Assembly: GCF_019236475.1 (NCBI RefSeq)
Contig: NZ_JAFAIX010000003.1
Location: 248,001-312,000, forward strand
Source of the DNA: Chitinophaga sp.
GTDB lineage: Bacteria; Bacteroidota; Bacteroidia; Chitinophagales; Chitinophagaceae
DNA length: 64,000 nt
Direction: 5' to 3'
This document shows, piece after piece, positions 26,763 to 34,428 of this stretch. Made by a program: the position numbers and the translations under genes. Under the pieces are notes generated by a model, which made no database searches, was not told the DNA's origin, and was given only the letters and a program-made list of their open reading frames with translations. The number at the start of each line of letters is the position of its first letter. Positions within the stretch are counted from its first letter, which is position 1.

Positions 26763-27914
26763 ATGGAACTACTGGAAAAATATAAAACTGTAAGAGCACG
26801 TTCTGAATCTATCTGCGCGCCGTTAAAAACGGAGGATTATGTAGTACAACCAGTGGTAGACGTGAGTCCCCCGAAATGGCATCTCGGCCACACTACCTGG
26901 TTCTTCGAAACATTCATCCTGCTACCAAACGTTACTGGATATACGGAATTTGATCACCAGTATAACTTCGTTTTCAATAGTTACTACGAATCTGTAGGAG
27001 CCCGCGTTATCCGAACTGATAGAGGAAATCTCAGTAGGCCGTCTGTAGAAGAAATCATGCAGTACCGCCGCTATGTGGATTATGCCATGGAAAGGCTATT
27101 GGCTCACCCTTTCCCCGCAGCGCTGGAACCTTTGCTGATTCTCGGTTTGAATCATGAAGAGCAACACCAGGAACTCCTGTACACCGATATAAAATATATC
27201 CTCGGACATAATCCATTGATGCCCCCGTACGACCGCAATCGGGCTGCCATAGCCAATAGTGGCCATCCACAAAAATGGATAGATATGCCAGCAGGTATTT
27301 ATGAAATCGGCTACAAGGGAAATGATTTTTGTTTTGATAATGAATTAGGGAGACACGAAGTATCCCTGGGGCAGTATGCTATCAGTTCAGAACCGGTGTC
27401 TAATGCCGACTTCCTAGCGTTCATTAACGCTGGCGGCTATACGGATTTTCACAACTGGCACGCGGAAGGCTGGGATTGGGTGAAAACAAAGCAAATAACA
27501 GCGCCGCTATACTGGTATAACATAGATGGGGAATGGCAGCAATACGGCTGGCAAGGCCTACAGCCATTGAATCCGGACGATCCAGTATGCCATGTCAGCT
27601 ACTATGAAGCAGCGGCATATGCCGCCTGGAAAGGATTGCGACTACCCACAGAATTTGAATGGGAAGCGGCCGCAGATCAATTCCATTGGGGCCAAAGATG
27701 GGAATGGACAGAAAGTGCCTATCTCCCCTATCCCGGATTTAAAAAGGCGCCAGGAGCCATTGGAGAGTATAATGGGAAGTTTATGGTAAACCAAATGGTA
27801 CTGCGGGGCGCTTCAGAAGTTACCCCTCCCGATCATAGCCGGAAAACATACCGCAATTTCTTCCATCCTCCCTTGCGATGGCAGTTTACCGGTATCCGAC
27901 TGGCAAAAGGTTAA
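26763..27914 (+). CDS. egtB: Ergothioneine biosynthesis protein EgtB (sulfoxide synthase)
   Basis: 383 residues, the normal two-domain layout: N-terminal DinB-like helical bundle and C-terminal FGE-sulfatase/C-type-lectin domain. Probable iron ligands are His43 (KWHLGHTTWFFE) and His131/His135 (NHEEQHQELL). FNSYYESVGARVIRTDRG (71-88) is the conserved substrate-binding segment, and the FGE part has LRLPTEFEWEAA and the terminal RNFFHPPLRWQFTGIRLA. The enzyme uses oxygen and iron to join hercynine to the sulfur of cysteine or gamma-glutamylcysteine. No egtA, egtC or egtE lies here, so direct use of cysteine (type II EgtB) or enzymes elsewhere are both possible. Fourth gene of the operon, between the transporter and egtD. 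Confidence 0.9.
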   Translation: MELLEKYKTVRARSESICAPLKTEDYVVQPVVDVSPPKWHLGHTTWFFETFILLPNVTGYTEFDHQYNFVFNSYYESVGARVIRTDRGNLSRPSVEEIMQYRRYVDYAMERLLAHPFPAALEPLLILGLNHEEQHQELLYTDIKYILGHNPLMPPYDRNRAAIANSGHPQKWIDMPAGIYEIGYKGNDFCFDNELGRHEVSLGQYAISSEPVSNADFLAFINAGGYTDFHNWHAEGWDWVKTKQITAPLYWYNIDGEWQQYGWQGLQPLNPDDPVCHVSYYEAAAYAAWKGLRLPTEFEWEAAADQFHWGQRWEWTESAYLPYPGFKKAPGAIGEYNGKFMVNQMVLRGASEVTPPDHSRKTYRNFFHPPLRWQFTGIRLAKG

Positions 27915-27942
27915 TTTTTTACAGACATTACAATACTGCATT

Positions 27943-28941
27943 ATGGCTCATACTACTGTAATTCCAATACCAGCAACAGTTTGCAGGACATTCCGTCTTA
28001 AAAGCGCCTTCTACAATGATGTAGTACAAGGCCTCCGCGCCCAACAGAAATACCTGGACCCCAAATATTTCTATGATGCGGAAGGCGACCTCCTCTTCCA
28101 GCAAATCATGCAATGCCCGGAATATTACCTCACCGAATGTGAAATGGAAATCATGGTGCAGCAATCCGCCAATATCGCTGCGGCTTTCGATCAGCATGCC
28201 GGCAGTTATGATATCGTGGAACTCGGCGCCGGCGACGCTTCCAAATCTGTTCATTTGCTACAACAATTACTCAATAACGGCACCGACTATACGTATTACC
28301 CCATTGATATATCCGGCAACGTTATACAACTACTCAACAACTCACTCCCGCAAAAGCTATCTGGGCTACAGTTCCACGGCTTACAAGGAGAATATTTCGA
28401 TATGCTAGAAGCGGTCAACCAGCGCTCTTCCCGCAGGAAGGTCTTGCTATTCATGGGGGCCAACATCGGTAATTTCACGCCTACGGCTGCACGCAGTTTC
28501 TGCCAACAGTTGCGTAGTCACTTACAGCCAGGGGATTTGCTCCTGACCGGCTTCGACCTGAAAAAGCACCCGCAACTGATATTACACGCTTATGATGACA
28601 GTGCAGGCATCACCAGGGAATTCAACTTCAACCTGCTGCGTAGAATCAATCGGGAACTCGATGCAAACTTCGATACCACTAAATTCGAACACTACCCCAC
28701 CTACGATCCCATGACGGGCGCTTGTAAAAGTTACCTGATCAGTTTATGCAATCAACAGGTACGTATAGGCGATGACGTTATCATCAATTTTAAAGAAAAT
28801 GAACCTTTATACATGGAGATCTCTCAAAAATATGATCCCGCGGAAATAGATCAACTGGCGGCTTTGGGAGGATTTAAACCACTCGCGCAGTTCCATGATC
28901 GGCGTAACTGGTTTGTGGATTGTTTGTGGCAGGCGCTATAA
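27943..28941 (+). CDS. egtD: L-histidine N-alpha-methyltransferase EgtD
   Basis: 332 residues, usual length. SAM-dependent fold with the EgtD hallmarks: YFYDAEGDLLFQQIMQCPEY (42-61), ELGAGDASKS (93-102), PIDIS (120-124), LLFMGANIGNF (168-178), GFDLKK and RINRELDANFD, and near the C-terminus YMEISQKY, in which the Glu and Ser contact the histidine amine in characterised EgtD. It trimethylates histidine to hercynine, the substrate of EgtB. Last gene of the operon, 28 bases after egtB; its final six bases overlap the convergent gene at 28936. Confidence 0.9.
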   Translation: MAHTTVIPIPATVCRTFRLKSAFYNDVVQGLRAQQKYLDPKYFYDAEGDLLFQQIMQCPEYYLTECEMEIMVQQSANIAAAFDQHAGSYDIVELGAGDASKSVHLLQQLLNNGTDYTYYPIDISGNVIQLLNNSLPQKLSGLQFHGLQGEYFDMLEAVNQRSSRRKVLLFMGANIGNFTPTAARSFCQQLRSHLQPGDLLLTGFDLKKHPQLILHAYDDSAGITREFNFNLLRRINRELDANFDTTKFEHYPTYDPMTGACKSYLISLCNQQVRIGDDVIINFKENEPLYMEISQKYDPAEIDQLAALGGFKPLAQFHDRRNWFVDCLWQAL

Positions 28942-29466
28942 TGATTCGCTATCACGCCTCCCCTTGATGCCATCCGCTGGAACTAATGGCAACCCCATTT
29001 CTTTTCTGCGGACAAACCATCTTACCCGGAAAATGGAGCGTTCGATTCCATAGAACATCACCATACTTGGTTTCCCAGTTTCAATAAAAACAGGAATGGA
29101 TGTGCCGTCCGTCCTTCTCACTGTTTCAAGACTATATAACTCTTTGGAAACTTTGCATTTCAATGAATAGGAAACACCTGCTATCTCTGCATTGGACACA
29201 GGATGAAGTATTTTCTCCTGAAAAGTATATACGTGCCTGGTTGTCAATAAAGACCAGTTGTCGTTATTTATAAATGTAAGTACGATTGGCAGCTCTCCAT
29301 CTGTCAGGCTAATTTGTTCCAGTACTGCTGGCTGCATTGGTACAGGTATGGGCTCTCCACGGTACCATGTAGTACACCTGAAAATGGCATCTTTCATCAC
29401 ATGCCTGTCGATATCAATATCGCTATAGGCCTTGAAAACCTGATCTTGGGTCATAGGTAGCATCAT
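28936..29466 (-). CDS. Hypothetical protein
   Basis: 176 residues from ATG 29466 (alternatives at 29463 and 29454). No signal peptide or membrane segment. The sequence alternates strands (LPIVLTFINNDNWSLLTTRH, HVYTFQEKI, PVFIETGKPSMVMFYGIERS) in a way that resembles small PH-like or TNF-like beta folds, but I do not recognise a family. It lies 15 bases downstream of the DinB-like gene on the minus strand and overlaps the end of egtD by six bases; no functional link is evident. Confidence 0.65.
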   Translation of the reverse strand: MMLPMTQDQVFKAYSDIDIDRHVMKDAIFRCTTWYRGEPIPVPMQPAVLEQISLTDGELPIVLTFINNDNWSLLTTRHVYTFQEKILHPVSNAEIAGVSYSLKCKVSKELYSLETVRRTDGTSIPVFIETGKPSMVMFYGIERSIFRVRWFVRRKEMGLPLVPADGIKGRRDSESL

Positions 29467-29481
29467 TTTAAGTATGCCGAC

Positions 29482-29958
29482 TCAAGGCCAGCATTTCATC
29501 ATTCTGCGTAAGGTAACGATTTCCCCTGTGTGATAAGCCGTATGATCCGCTATTAGCACGGCTTCCCGAAACAAATGCTGTCCATCTCCATGCCCAAAGG
29601 GCTCAAATAAGTCTACACCCGGTTTTTCCAACAGGGCAATAAAATCATGTAACTCCTCTTTAATTTTATCCAGTGATTTTTTCCAGTGCGCATCATCTTT
29701 AGGCGCAGTTTCTTTGGGCCAGTAATCATGCGGCCAGTTCATTTCCTTGTAATGCGCATTGCGACTAAATTCCAGTATATCCCACTGCGTAATACGAATA
29801 TGTTCTACCAACTGCCAAATGCTGTAAGGCATATTATCTGGCACAACGCCACGCATTTCAGCAGGCAAATGTTTTACGGCATCTGTAAGGGTAACATGGG
29901 CGTTTCCCAGCAGGAGTAAGTCTTTCAGAGATTTTACAATTTGTTTTTGCTGATCCAT
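29482..29958 (-). CDS. DinB-family protein (putative thiol-dependent metalloenzyme fold)
   Basis: 158 residues from ATG 29958. Four-helix DinB_2 bundle with three potential metal ligands: His in WQLVEHIRI near residue 50 and the HxxxH pair in LIADHTAYHTGEI. This is the same fold as the N-terminal half of EgtB and of bacillithiol transferases, which act on low-molecular thiols. Being next to an ergothioneine operon, it could be a thiol S-transferase, though DinB proteins are numerous and this may be chance. Followed at 29466 by the hypothetical gene. Confidence 0.8.
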   Translation of the reverse strand: MDQQKQIVKSLKDLLLLGNAHVTLTDAVKHLPAEMRGVVPDNMPYSIWQLVEHIRITQWDILEFSRNAHYKEMNWPHDYWPKETAPKDDAHWKKSLDKIKEELHDFIALLEKPGVDLFEPFGHGDGQHLFREAVLIADHTAYHTGEIVTLRRMMKCWP

Positions 29959-30013
29959 ATGACATACATTTGAGGTGTTATTGAATGTAAGCATTTTTCA
30001 TGAATGGAACACC

Positions 30014-30021
30014 TAATTTTG
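30014..30021 (+). promoter_or_regulatory. -7 box before the DUF2867 gene
   Basis: TAATTTTG, exact TAnnTTTG match, 16 bases before ATG 30038. No TTTG is seen at the usual distance upstream. Confidence 0.4.
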
Positions 30022-30037
30022 CACCGCATTTGAAAGT

Positions 30038-30532
30038 ATGAATACAGCATATTGGGATAAATATATTTCGGGAAGGAAGTATTACAAAGACATTCGCGTT
30101 GCCAAGTATACCGACAAACAACAGGTGATCGACAATTTTTTCGCCATCGGTGGAAAACGAGGCTGGTATTATGGCAATCCCCTTTGGAAGCTCCGTGGTT
30201 GGATGGACGAGCTAGTAGGCGGTCCAGGAATGCAGAGAGGTAGAAAGGATGACATCACCCTGCAAACAGGCGACTACACTGATTTCTGGCGGGTACTGGA
30301 AGCCGATCGCCAAGCGGGTATATTATTGTTGCAAGCGGAGATGAAAGTGCCTGGTGAGGCCTGGTTGCATTTTGAAGTGTTGGGGGAGACACTGGTCCAA
30401 ACAGCCATTTATGTTCCTGATGGAGTGGCTGGGGAGCTTTACTGGTGGAGTGTCTGGCCATTTCATGGGTTTATTTTCCCTGGCATGCTTCGCGGAATCA
30501 TAACTTATAAAAACGAAAAAAGCCGCCAATGA
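30038..30532 (+). CDS. DUF2867 domain protein
   Basis: 164 residues covering the whole domain: IGGKRGWYYGNPLWKLRGWM, DELVGGPGMQRGRKD, TGDYTDFWRVLEAD, LLLQAEMKVPGEAWLHFEV and YWWSVWPFHGFIFPGM. The conserved Trp/Gly-rich pattern is that of DUF2867, a START-like or NTF2-like beta fold often fused to NAD-binding epimerases. Here it stands alone without the dehydrogenase part. Function unknown. Its stop codon lies within a terminator hairpin shared with the convergent OmpA-like gene. Confidence 0.82.
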   Translation: MNTAYWDKYISGRKYYKDIRVAKYTDKQQVIDNFFAIGGKRGWYYGNPLWKLRGWMDELVGGPGMQRGRKDDITLQTGDYTDFWRVLEADRQAGILLLQAEMKVPGEAWLHFEVLGETLVQTAIYVPDGVAGELYWWSVWPFHGFIFPGMLRGIITYKNEKSRQ

Positions 30533-30546
30533 TTGGCGGCTTCTTT
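30516..30546. terminator. Bidirectional terminator overlapping a stop codon
   Basis: AAGCCGCCAAT / ATTGGCGGCTT flanked by A and T runs; the TGA of the DUF2867 gene is inside the hairpin. Serves both convergent genes. Confidence 0.8.
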
Positions 30547-30569
30547 CATTATGATGATTTCCGTTAATA

Positions 30570-31433
30570 TTATTTAGCAGGTTTTTCCAGCAGTTTGAAG
30601 AACTGATCCAGTTGAGGCAGAATCACGATTCTTGTTCTGCGGTTAGCCGCTTTACCTTCTGGTGTATCGTTGCTGGAAACAGGCACAAACTCAGAACGAC
30701 CAGCAGCAGTCATCCTTGCAGGAGGAATACCATATTGGTTCTGGAGAATGCGCACCACAGAGGTAGCACGTTTAACAGAGAGATCCCAGTTATCCAACAG
30801 CACATTCGGACGATAAGGCACATTATCAGTATGACCTTCTACCATGAACTCAATATCAGGCTGATTCAACAATACTTTCGCCACTTTACCTAATACATCC
30901 TTCGCTTTGTCGGTCACCTCATAACTACCACTCTTAAACAACAGTTTATCAGATATATCGATATACACCACACCTTTCTCTACCTTGATATTAATATCCT
31001 TGTCATCCAGGTTACCGATGGCGCCTTTCAAATTCAGCACCAACTGCATATTGAGAGAGTCCTTGCGGGCAATAGCGCCTTGCAGGTCCTTAATGTATGC
31101 ATCCTTTGCACCGATATTGTCCAGTGATTTCTTGATACTTTCCGCCTGAGAACTGGAAATTACTGACAGTTCTTTCAGGTGTTCCAACATTTGCGTATTG
31201 TTTGTCTGTAACGCCTGTTGCTTATCCGTCATGTTCTGAATACGATCCTTATAGTTTGCCGCAGCTCTTGCAGCATCCTCGTCACATTGCTTCAGCTTTT
31301 CCGCTGTAGCCCGATAAAGGCTGTCTAAACGGGCATTTCTTGCTTCAGATTCTCGCAGCTTTCTAGGAGCGGAACAAGATGCCAGTACGGTGGTAACAGC
31401 AAGCACAGGCAGGATAAAACGGTCTATCTTCAT
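30570..31433 (-). CDS. OmpA-family lipoprotein (MotB/Pal-like peptidoglycan binder)
   Basis: 287 residues. Lipobox TVLASC puts the lipidated cysteine near residue 20. Residues about 25-130 are a charged coiled coil (ESEARNARLDSLYRATAEKL onward). The OmpA domain covers about 150-270 with the peptidoglycan-binding pattern VEGHTDNVPY, NWDLSVKRATSVVRIL, MTAAGRSEFVPVSSN and KAANRRTRIVI. It tethers outer membrane to cell wall. Monocistronic, with a long upstream gap before the LacI gene. Confidence 0.9.
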   Translation of the reverse strand: MKIDRFILPVLAVTTVLASCSAPRKLRESEARNARLDSLYRATAEKLKQCDEDAARAAANYKDRIQNMTDKQQALQTNNTQMLEHLKELSVISSSQAESIKKSLDNIGAKDAYIKDLQGAIARKDSLNMQLVLNLKGAIGNLDDKDINIKVEKGVVYIDISDKLLFKSGSYEVTDKAKDVLGKVAKVLLNQPDIEFMVEGHTDNVPYRPNVLLDNWDLSVKRATSVVRILQNQYGIPPARMTAAGRSEFVPVSSNDTPEGKAANRRTRIVILPQLDQFFKLLEKPAK

Positions 31434-31826
31434 AATAGTTTACATTTTTATAATCTGAGAAAAAATCGTTGTGTGATTAACAAAAGGACGTCGGCAAGTT
31501 ACAGCCTCATAAGCAAATATGAGGCCGAATACGCTTGAATTAACAAAACCTTGAGATCTGAATTAAAATTTGATTAGTTACATATATTTAAATATAATTG
31601 CAATCATGTATCTGTAAATATTTAATTTATAATACGGCCAACACGCAAGGCCCAGTAGCCATAACGCAAAGAGACACATGTCGATTTTTATAAACTATTA
31701 TTATTTTCGTTACTGTTCTGTTCACTAACTTTAAGCAACAAAAAAGCAGGGATGTTTAGGATTATCTGAGTAACTTACCCGCCAGCTTGTTCACTGTATC
31801 TGTTTTTCCAATAATTGCTGAAATGT
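31434..31826. other. 393-base intergenic stretch before lacI
   Basis: AT-rich and without an ORF I would call. It contains GTTCACT at 31720-31726 and GTTCACTGT at 31789-31797, the same word that recurs six times downstream of the LacI gene, plus a candidate lacI promoter at 31704-31733. Confidence 0.6.
31704..31733 (+). promoter_or_regulatory. Candidate promoter of the LacI-family gene
   Basis: TTTT at 31704-31707 and TAACTTTA at 31726-31733, 18 bases apart; one mismatch to each consensus box. A GTTCACT word lies inside the spacer, a suitable place for regulation. Confidence 0.35.
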
Positions 31827-32849
31827 ATGAGAAAGGTGGTTTCTTCGGGTCAACCAACAATAAAGGAAATTGCAAAAAGGCTGAATATCTCTGTATCTAC
31901 TGTATCCAGAGCACTGCATGATCATCACAGTATTGGCCTTAGAACGAAGGCCAGAGTGCAGCAATTGGCAGCAGAACTAGGATACGAACGCAACCAGACC
32001 GCCATTTTCTTTCAGCAAGGTAAAACATTCACTATCGGTATTCTTCTACCAGAACTCTCTGAAGCCTTCTTCTCTAGCGCTATCAGCGGCATCGAAGACA
32101 CCGCCTATAGCAATAATTATACAGTACTCCTGGGCCAGTCGCATGATGATGAAGCCCGCGAAAAACAAATTATTCAAAGCTTTAAACAACACCGCGTAGA
32201 CGGCTGTATCGTTTCCATCGGAAAAAATACCCGCAACTACGATCATTTCGAAATGCTCCGACAGGCGAAAATACCAGTGGTATTCTTCGACCGTATCCCG
32301 GATCTTCCCAATATCCACGCTGTTTCCTGCAACCTGGAATCTGGTACCGTACAAGCAGTAGATTTCCTCCTAAAAAAAGGACATCGCTGCATTGGTATGA
32401 TCAACGGCCCAGAACAACTGGTAGCCAGCAAGGAAAGAGCGGCGGGGTATATCCGCGCACTCGGCAAACATCGCCTGAAATATGATCCAGAACTGATCGT
32501 GAATGCAGACCTTACGGCCGCCGGTACGGCTGCTGCTATGCAACACCTCCTGAAACTGAAAAGAAAAGTCACAGCAGTAGTCACTTTCAACGACTACGTA
32601 GCCATGGATGCAGTGCAATACGCCCTGAAACAAAAACTGGAAATAAATAAAGACATCACTTTTGTATCTTACGCCAATACCCCGGTGAGTAGCTATACGG
32701 CTTTTCCACCGGCAGCATCGGTAGAACAATTTCCCTACGAACAAGGACAGGCAGCCACCAACATGCTGCTAGATATCCTGAATGGCACATTGGCACTCAA
32801 CGATTATCAGCAACGCATCATGGAGTCGCAATTGGTATTACATACCTAA
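31827..32849 (+). CDS. LacI-family transcriptional regulator
   Basis: 340 residues from ATG 31827. The N-terminal helix-turn-helix and hinge are typical: TIKEIAKRLNISVSTVSRAL, then KARVQQLAAELGYERNQTA. The rest is a periplasmic-binding-protein-like sugar sensor (FTIGILLPELSEAFFSSAI, HRVDGCIVSIG, IPVVFFDRI, HRCIGMINGP). It normally represses or activates a sugar-use locus and lets go when a saccharide binds. Downstream, at 33178-33214, a pair of LacI-type operators stands in front of the SGNH esterase gene, its most likely target. Confidence 0.9.
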   Translation: MRKVVSSGQPTIKEIAKRLNISVSTVSRALHDHHSIGLRTKARVQQLAAELGYERNQTAIFFQQGKTFTIGILLPELSEAFFSSAISGIEDTAYSNNYTVLLGQSHDDEAREKQIIQSFKQHRVDGCIVSIGKNTRNYDHFEMLRQAKIPVVFFDRIPDLPNIHAVSCNLESGTVQAVDFLLKKGHRCIGMINGPEQLVASKERAAGYIRALGKHRLKYDPELIVNADLTAAGTAAAMQHLLKLKRKVTAVVTFNDYVAMDAVQYALKQKLEINKDITFVSYANTPVSSYTAFPPAASVEQFPYEQGQAATNMLLDILNGTLALNDYQQRIMESQLVLHT

Positions 32850-32943
32850 AAAATAAAAATGGTTGGATACTGATGTTTAGCAAGGCTAGGACCTCCGCCG
32901 CAAACCTAGCCATAGCAATTGTACCATGGCAGGTCACGACTCT

Positions 32944-33087
32944 GTTCACTGTCTAATAGATAAATTGTTCACTGTTGCACAACATGGCGTGTGCGTTATT
33001 CACTGTAACACGCATCTGGATAAATGCGATCTTTTGCTCACTGTTGGCGCGATAATTGTTCACTGTATGCGCCGAACTGTTCACTGT
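32944..33087 (+). repeat. GTTCACTGT direct-repeat array (6 copies)
   Basis: Copies start at 32944, 32967, 32998 (ATTCACTGT), 33036 (GCTCACTGT), 33058 and 33079. Distances are 23, 31, 38, 22 and 21 bases. The copy at 32998 lies in a loop closed by GCGTGT / ACACGC and that at 33058 in a loop closed by GGCGC / GCGCC. A further full copy is at 31789 and a partial one at 31720. All point the same way. Confidence 0.75.
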
Positions 33088-33177
33088 TCTAAATAAGCTG
33101 CTTTTCCTGCGTAAAGAAGTTTTACATTCTTTATTAATCGCACCACTATTTTAAGCATTTGTTTTTATATATCAGCT

Positions 33178-33214
33178 ACGCAAACGCTTGCGTTAACCAC
33201 GCAAGCGTTTGCGT
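33178..33214. promoter_or_regulatory. Double LacI-type operator (perfect inverted repeat)
   Basis: ACGCAAACGCTTGCGT (33178-33193), spacer TAACC, then its exact reverse complement ACGCAAGCGTTTGCGT (33199-33214). Each half is itself near-palindromic with central CG, the pattern of LacI/CcpA-type operators. It lies 67 bases ahead of ATG 33281 and 330 bases downstream of a LacI-family gene. Confidence 0.75.
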
Positions 33215-33280
33215 AATTGGCAAAATCCATTGTTTTTTATTAGCTTGGCTCCCAATTCAATCAGTAAATCATTCTATCAG

Positions 33281-34396
33281 ATGAAAAAAATGCTGCTACG
33301 CCGGCTGAAACCCTTGCTGCCAGCCCTTCTGCTAACAACCATACTAAACGCGCAATCCAACCCGGCCAAACCTAAAACAGAGCTGGTCTATCACGATGCC
33401 ATGGAATTCCCGGTAATAGATAAGTATCATCAGGAACATAACTATAACCGCCTACCGGAAAAATTCAAAGCCACGGTACGCCCGGAAGTATGGGCCCTCA
33501 GCCTCAATTCCGCCGGTATCGCCATCCGATTCCACTCCAATGCATCTACCATCTCTGCTAAATGGAAAGTGAAGAACAATGCCAGCATGAATCACATGAC
33601 AGCCACCGGGATCAAAGGGCTGGACCTCTATGCCCTGGTAAACAACAAATGGCAGTTTGTAAACAGCGGTATCCCCGATAACTCCGGCAGGTCGGAACGC
33701 ACCCTCCTAAACGGAGAAGTGGCGGTAGACCGCGAATACCTCCTCTTCCTGCCATTATACGATGGTGTGGACTCCTTATCTATCGGTGTTAACACCGATG
33801 CTACAATTACCCAACCAGCCAATCAACTGCTCCTAGATAAAAAACCAATCGTTTATTACGGCAGTAGTATCGCACAAGGCGGCTGCGCTTCCAGGCCAGG
33901 CATGGCTTACACGAATATCCTCGTACGTAAACTGCAACGCCCTATCATCAACTTCGGCTTCAGCGGCAACGGGATGTTCGAATCCAATGTGGGCGAAGCC
34001 CTCTGCGAAACAGATCCTGCACTTTTTGTAATCGACTGTAATCCCAATACTACACCGGATCTCATTCATGAAAGAGCTGTGAAATTGGTACAACAACTCC
34101 GCGCCTGTAAACCAACAGTGCCCATTCTGCTGGTGGAAAATTATATGTACGAAAGCGGCTTCTTTACCCCTTCTGTAAAAGAGATAGCGCTTAAAAAACA
34201 AGCAGAACTGAAAAAAGCTTATGCTGATCTGCAAAAACTGGGCGTTAAAAACCTCTTCTATACTACCGCTGAAGACTTTATTGGTGAAGATCATGAAGGC
34301 ACCGTTGATGGCGTGCACCCTACAGATGTAGGTATGGAACGCTTTGCAGCCCACATCCTTCCAACGTTACAAAAACTGACGAAAGACAGACCCTAG
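33281..34396 (+). CDS. Secreted SGNH/GDSL hydrolase with N-terminal beta domain (carbohydrate esterase-like)
   Basis: 371 residues from ATG 33281 (the frame begins upstream but includes the operator). Signal peptide ends near ILNAQS. Residues about 40-185 form a beta domain (VWALSLNSAGIAIRFHSNAS, GLDLYALVNNKWQFVNSG) as in two-domain SGNH esterases (Lipase_GDSL_3 type). The catalytic domain follows: block I YYGSSIAQGG with Ser, GFSGNGMFE with Gly/Asn of block II-III, and DGVHPTDVGM with the Asp-His pair. It would deacetylate or deesterify a polysaccharide in the periplasm. Start of a two-gene unit with the DUF1349 gene, probably under LacI control. Confidence 0.88.
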   Translation: MKKMLLRRLKPLLPALLLTTILNAQSNPAKPKTELVYHDAMEFPVIDKYHQEHNYNRLPEKFKATVRPEVWALSLNSAGIAIRFHSNASTISAKWKVKNNASMNHMTATGIKGLDLYALVNNKWQFVNSGIPDNSGRSERTLLNGEVAVDREYLLFLPLYDGVDSLSIGVNTDATITQPANQLLLDKKPIVYYGSSIAQGGCASRPGMAYTNILVRKLQRPIINFGFSGNGMFESNVGEALCETDPALFVIDCNPNTTPDLIHERAVKLVQQLRACKPTVPILLVENYMYESGFFTPSVKEIALKKQAELKKAYADLQKLGVKNLFYTTAEDFIGEDHEGTVDGVHPTDVGMERFAAHILPTLQKLTKDRP

Positions 34397-34428
34397 TCTC
34401 ACAATATAAAACCCAAAAATCGACACCC

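Larger units (their letters stand above)
32850..33280. other. 431-base regulatory intergenic region
   Basis: No ORF. From 32944 to 33087 it holds a GTTCACTGT repeat array, several copies sitting between short inverted repeats, and at 33178-33214 a double LacI-type operator. It separates the LacI gene from the SGNH hydrolase gene. Confidence 0.7.

Noticed and set aside
32944..33087. GTTCACTGT array as a CRISPR
   Set aside because: The repeat is only nine bases, spacing is uneven (21-38) and no cas gene is near.
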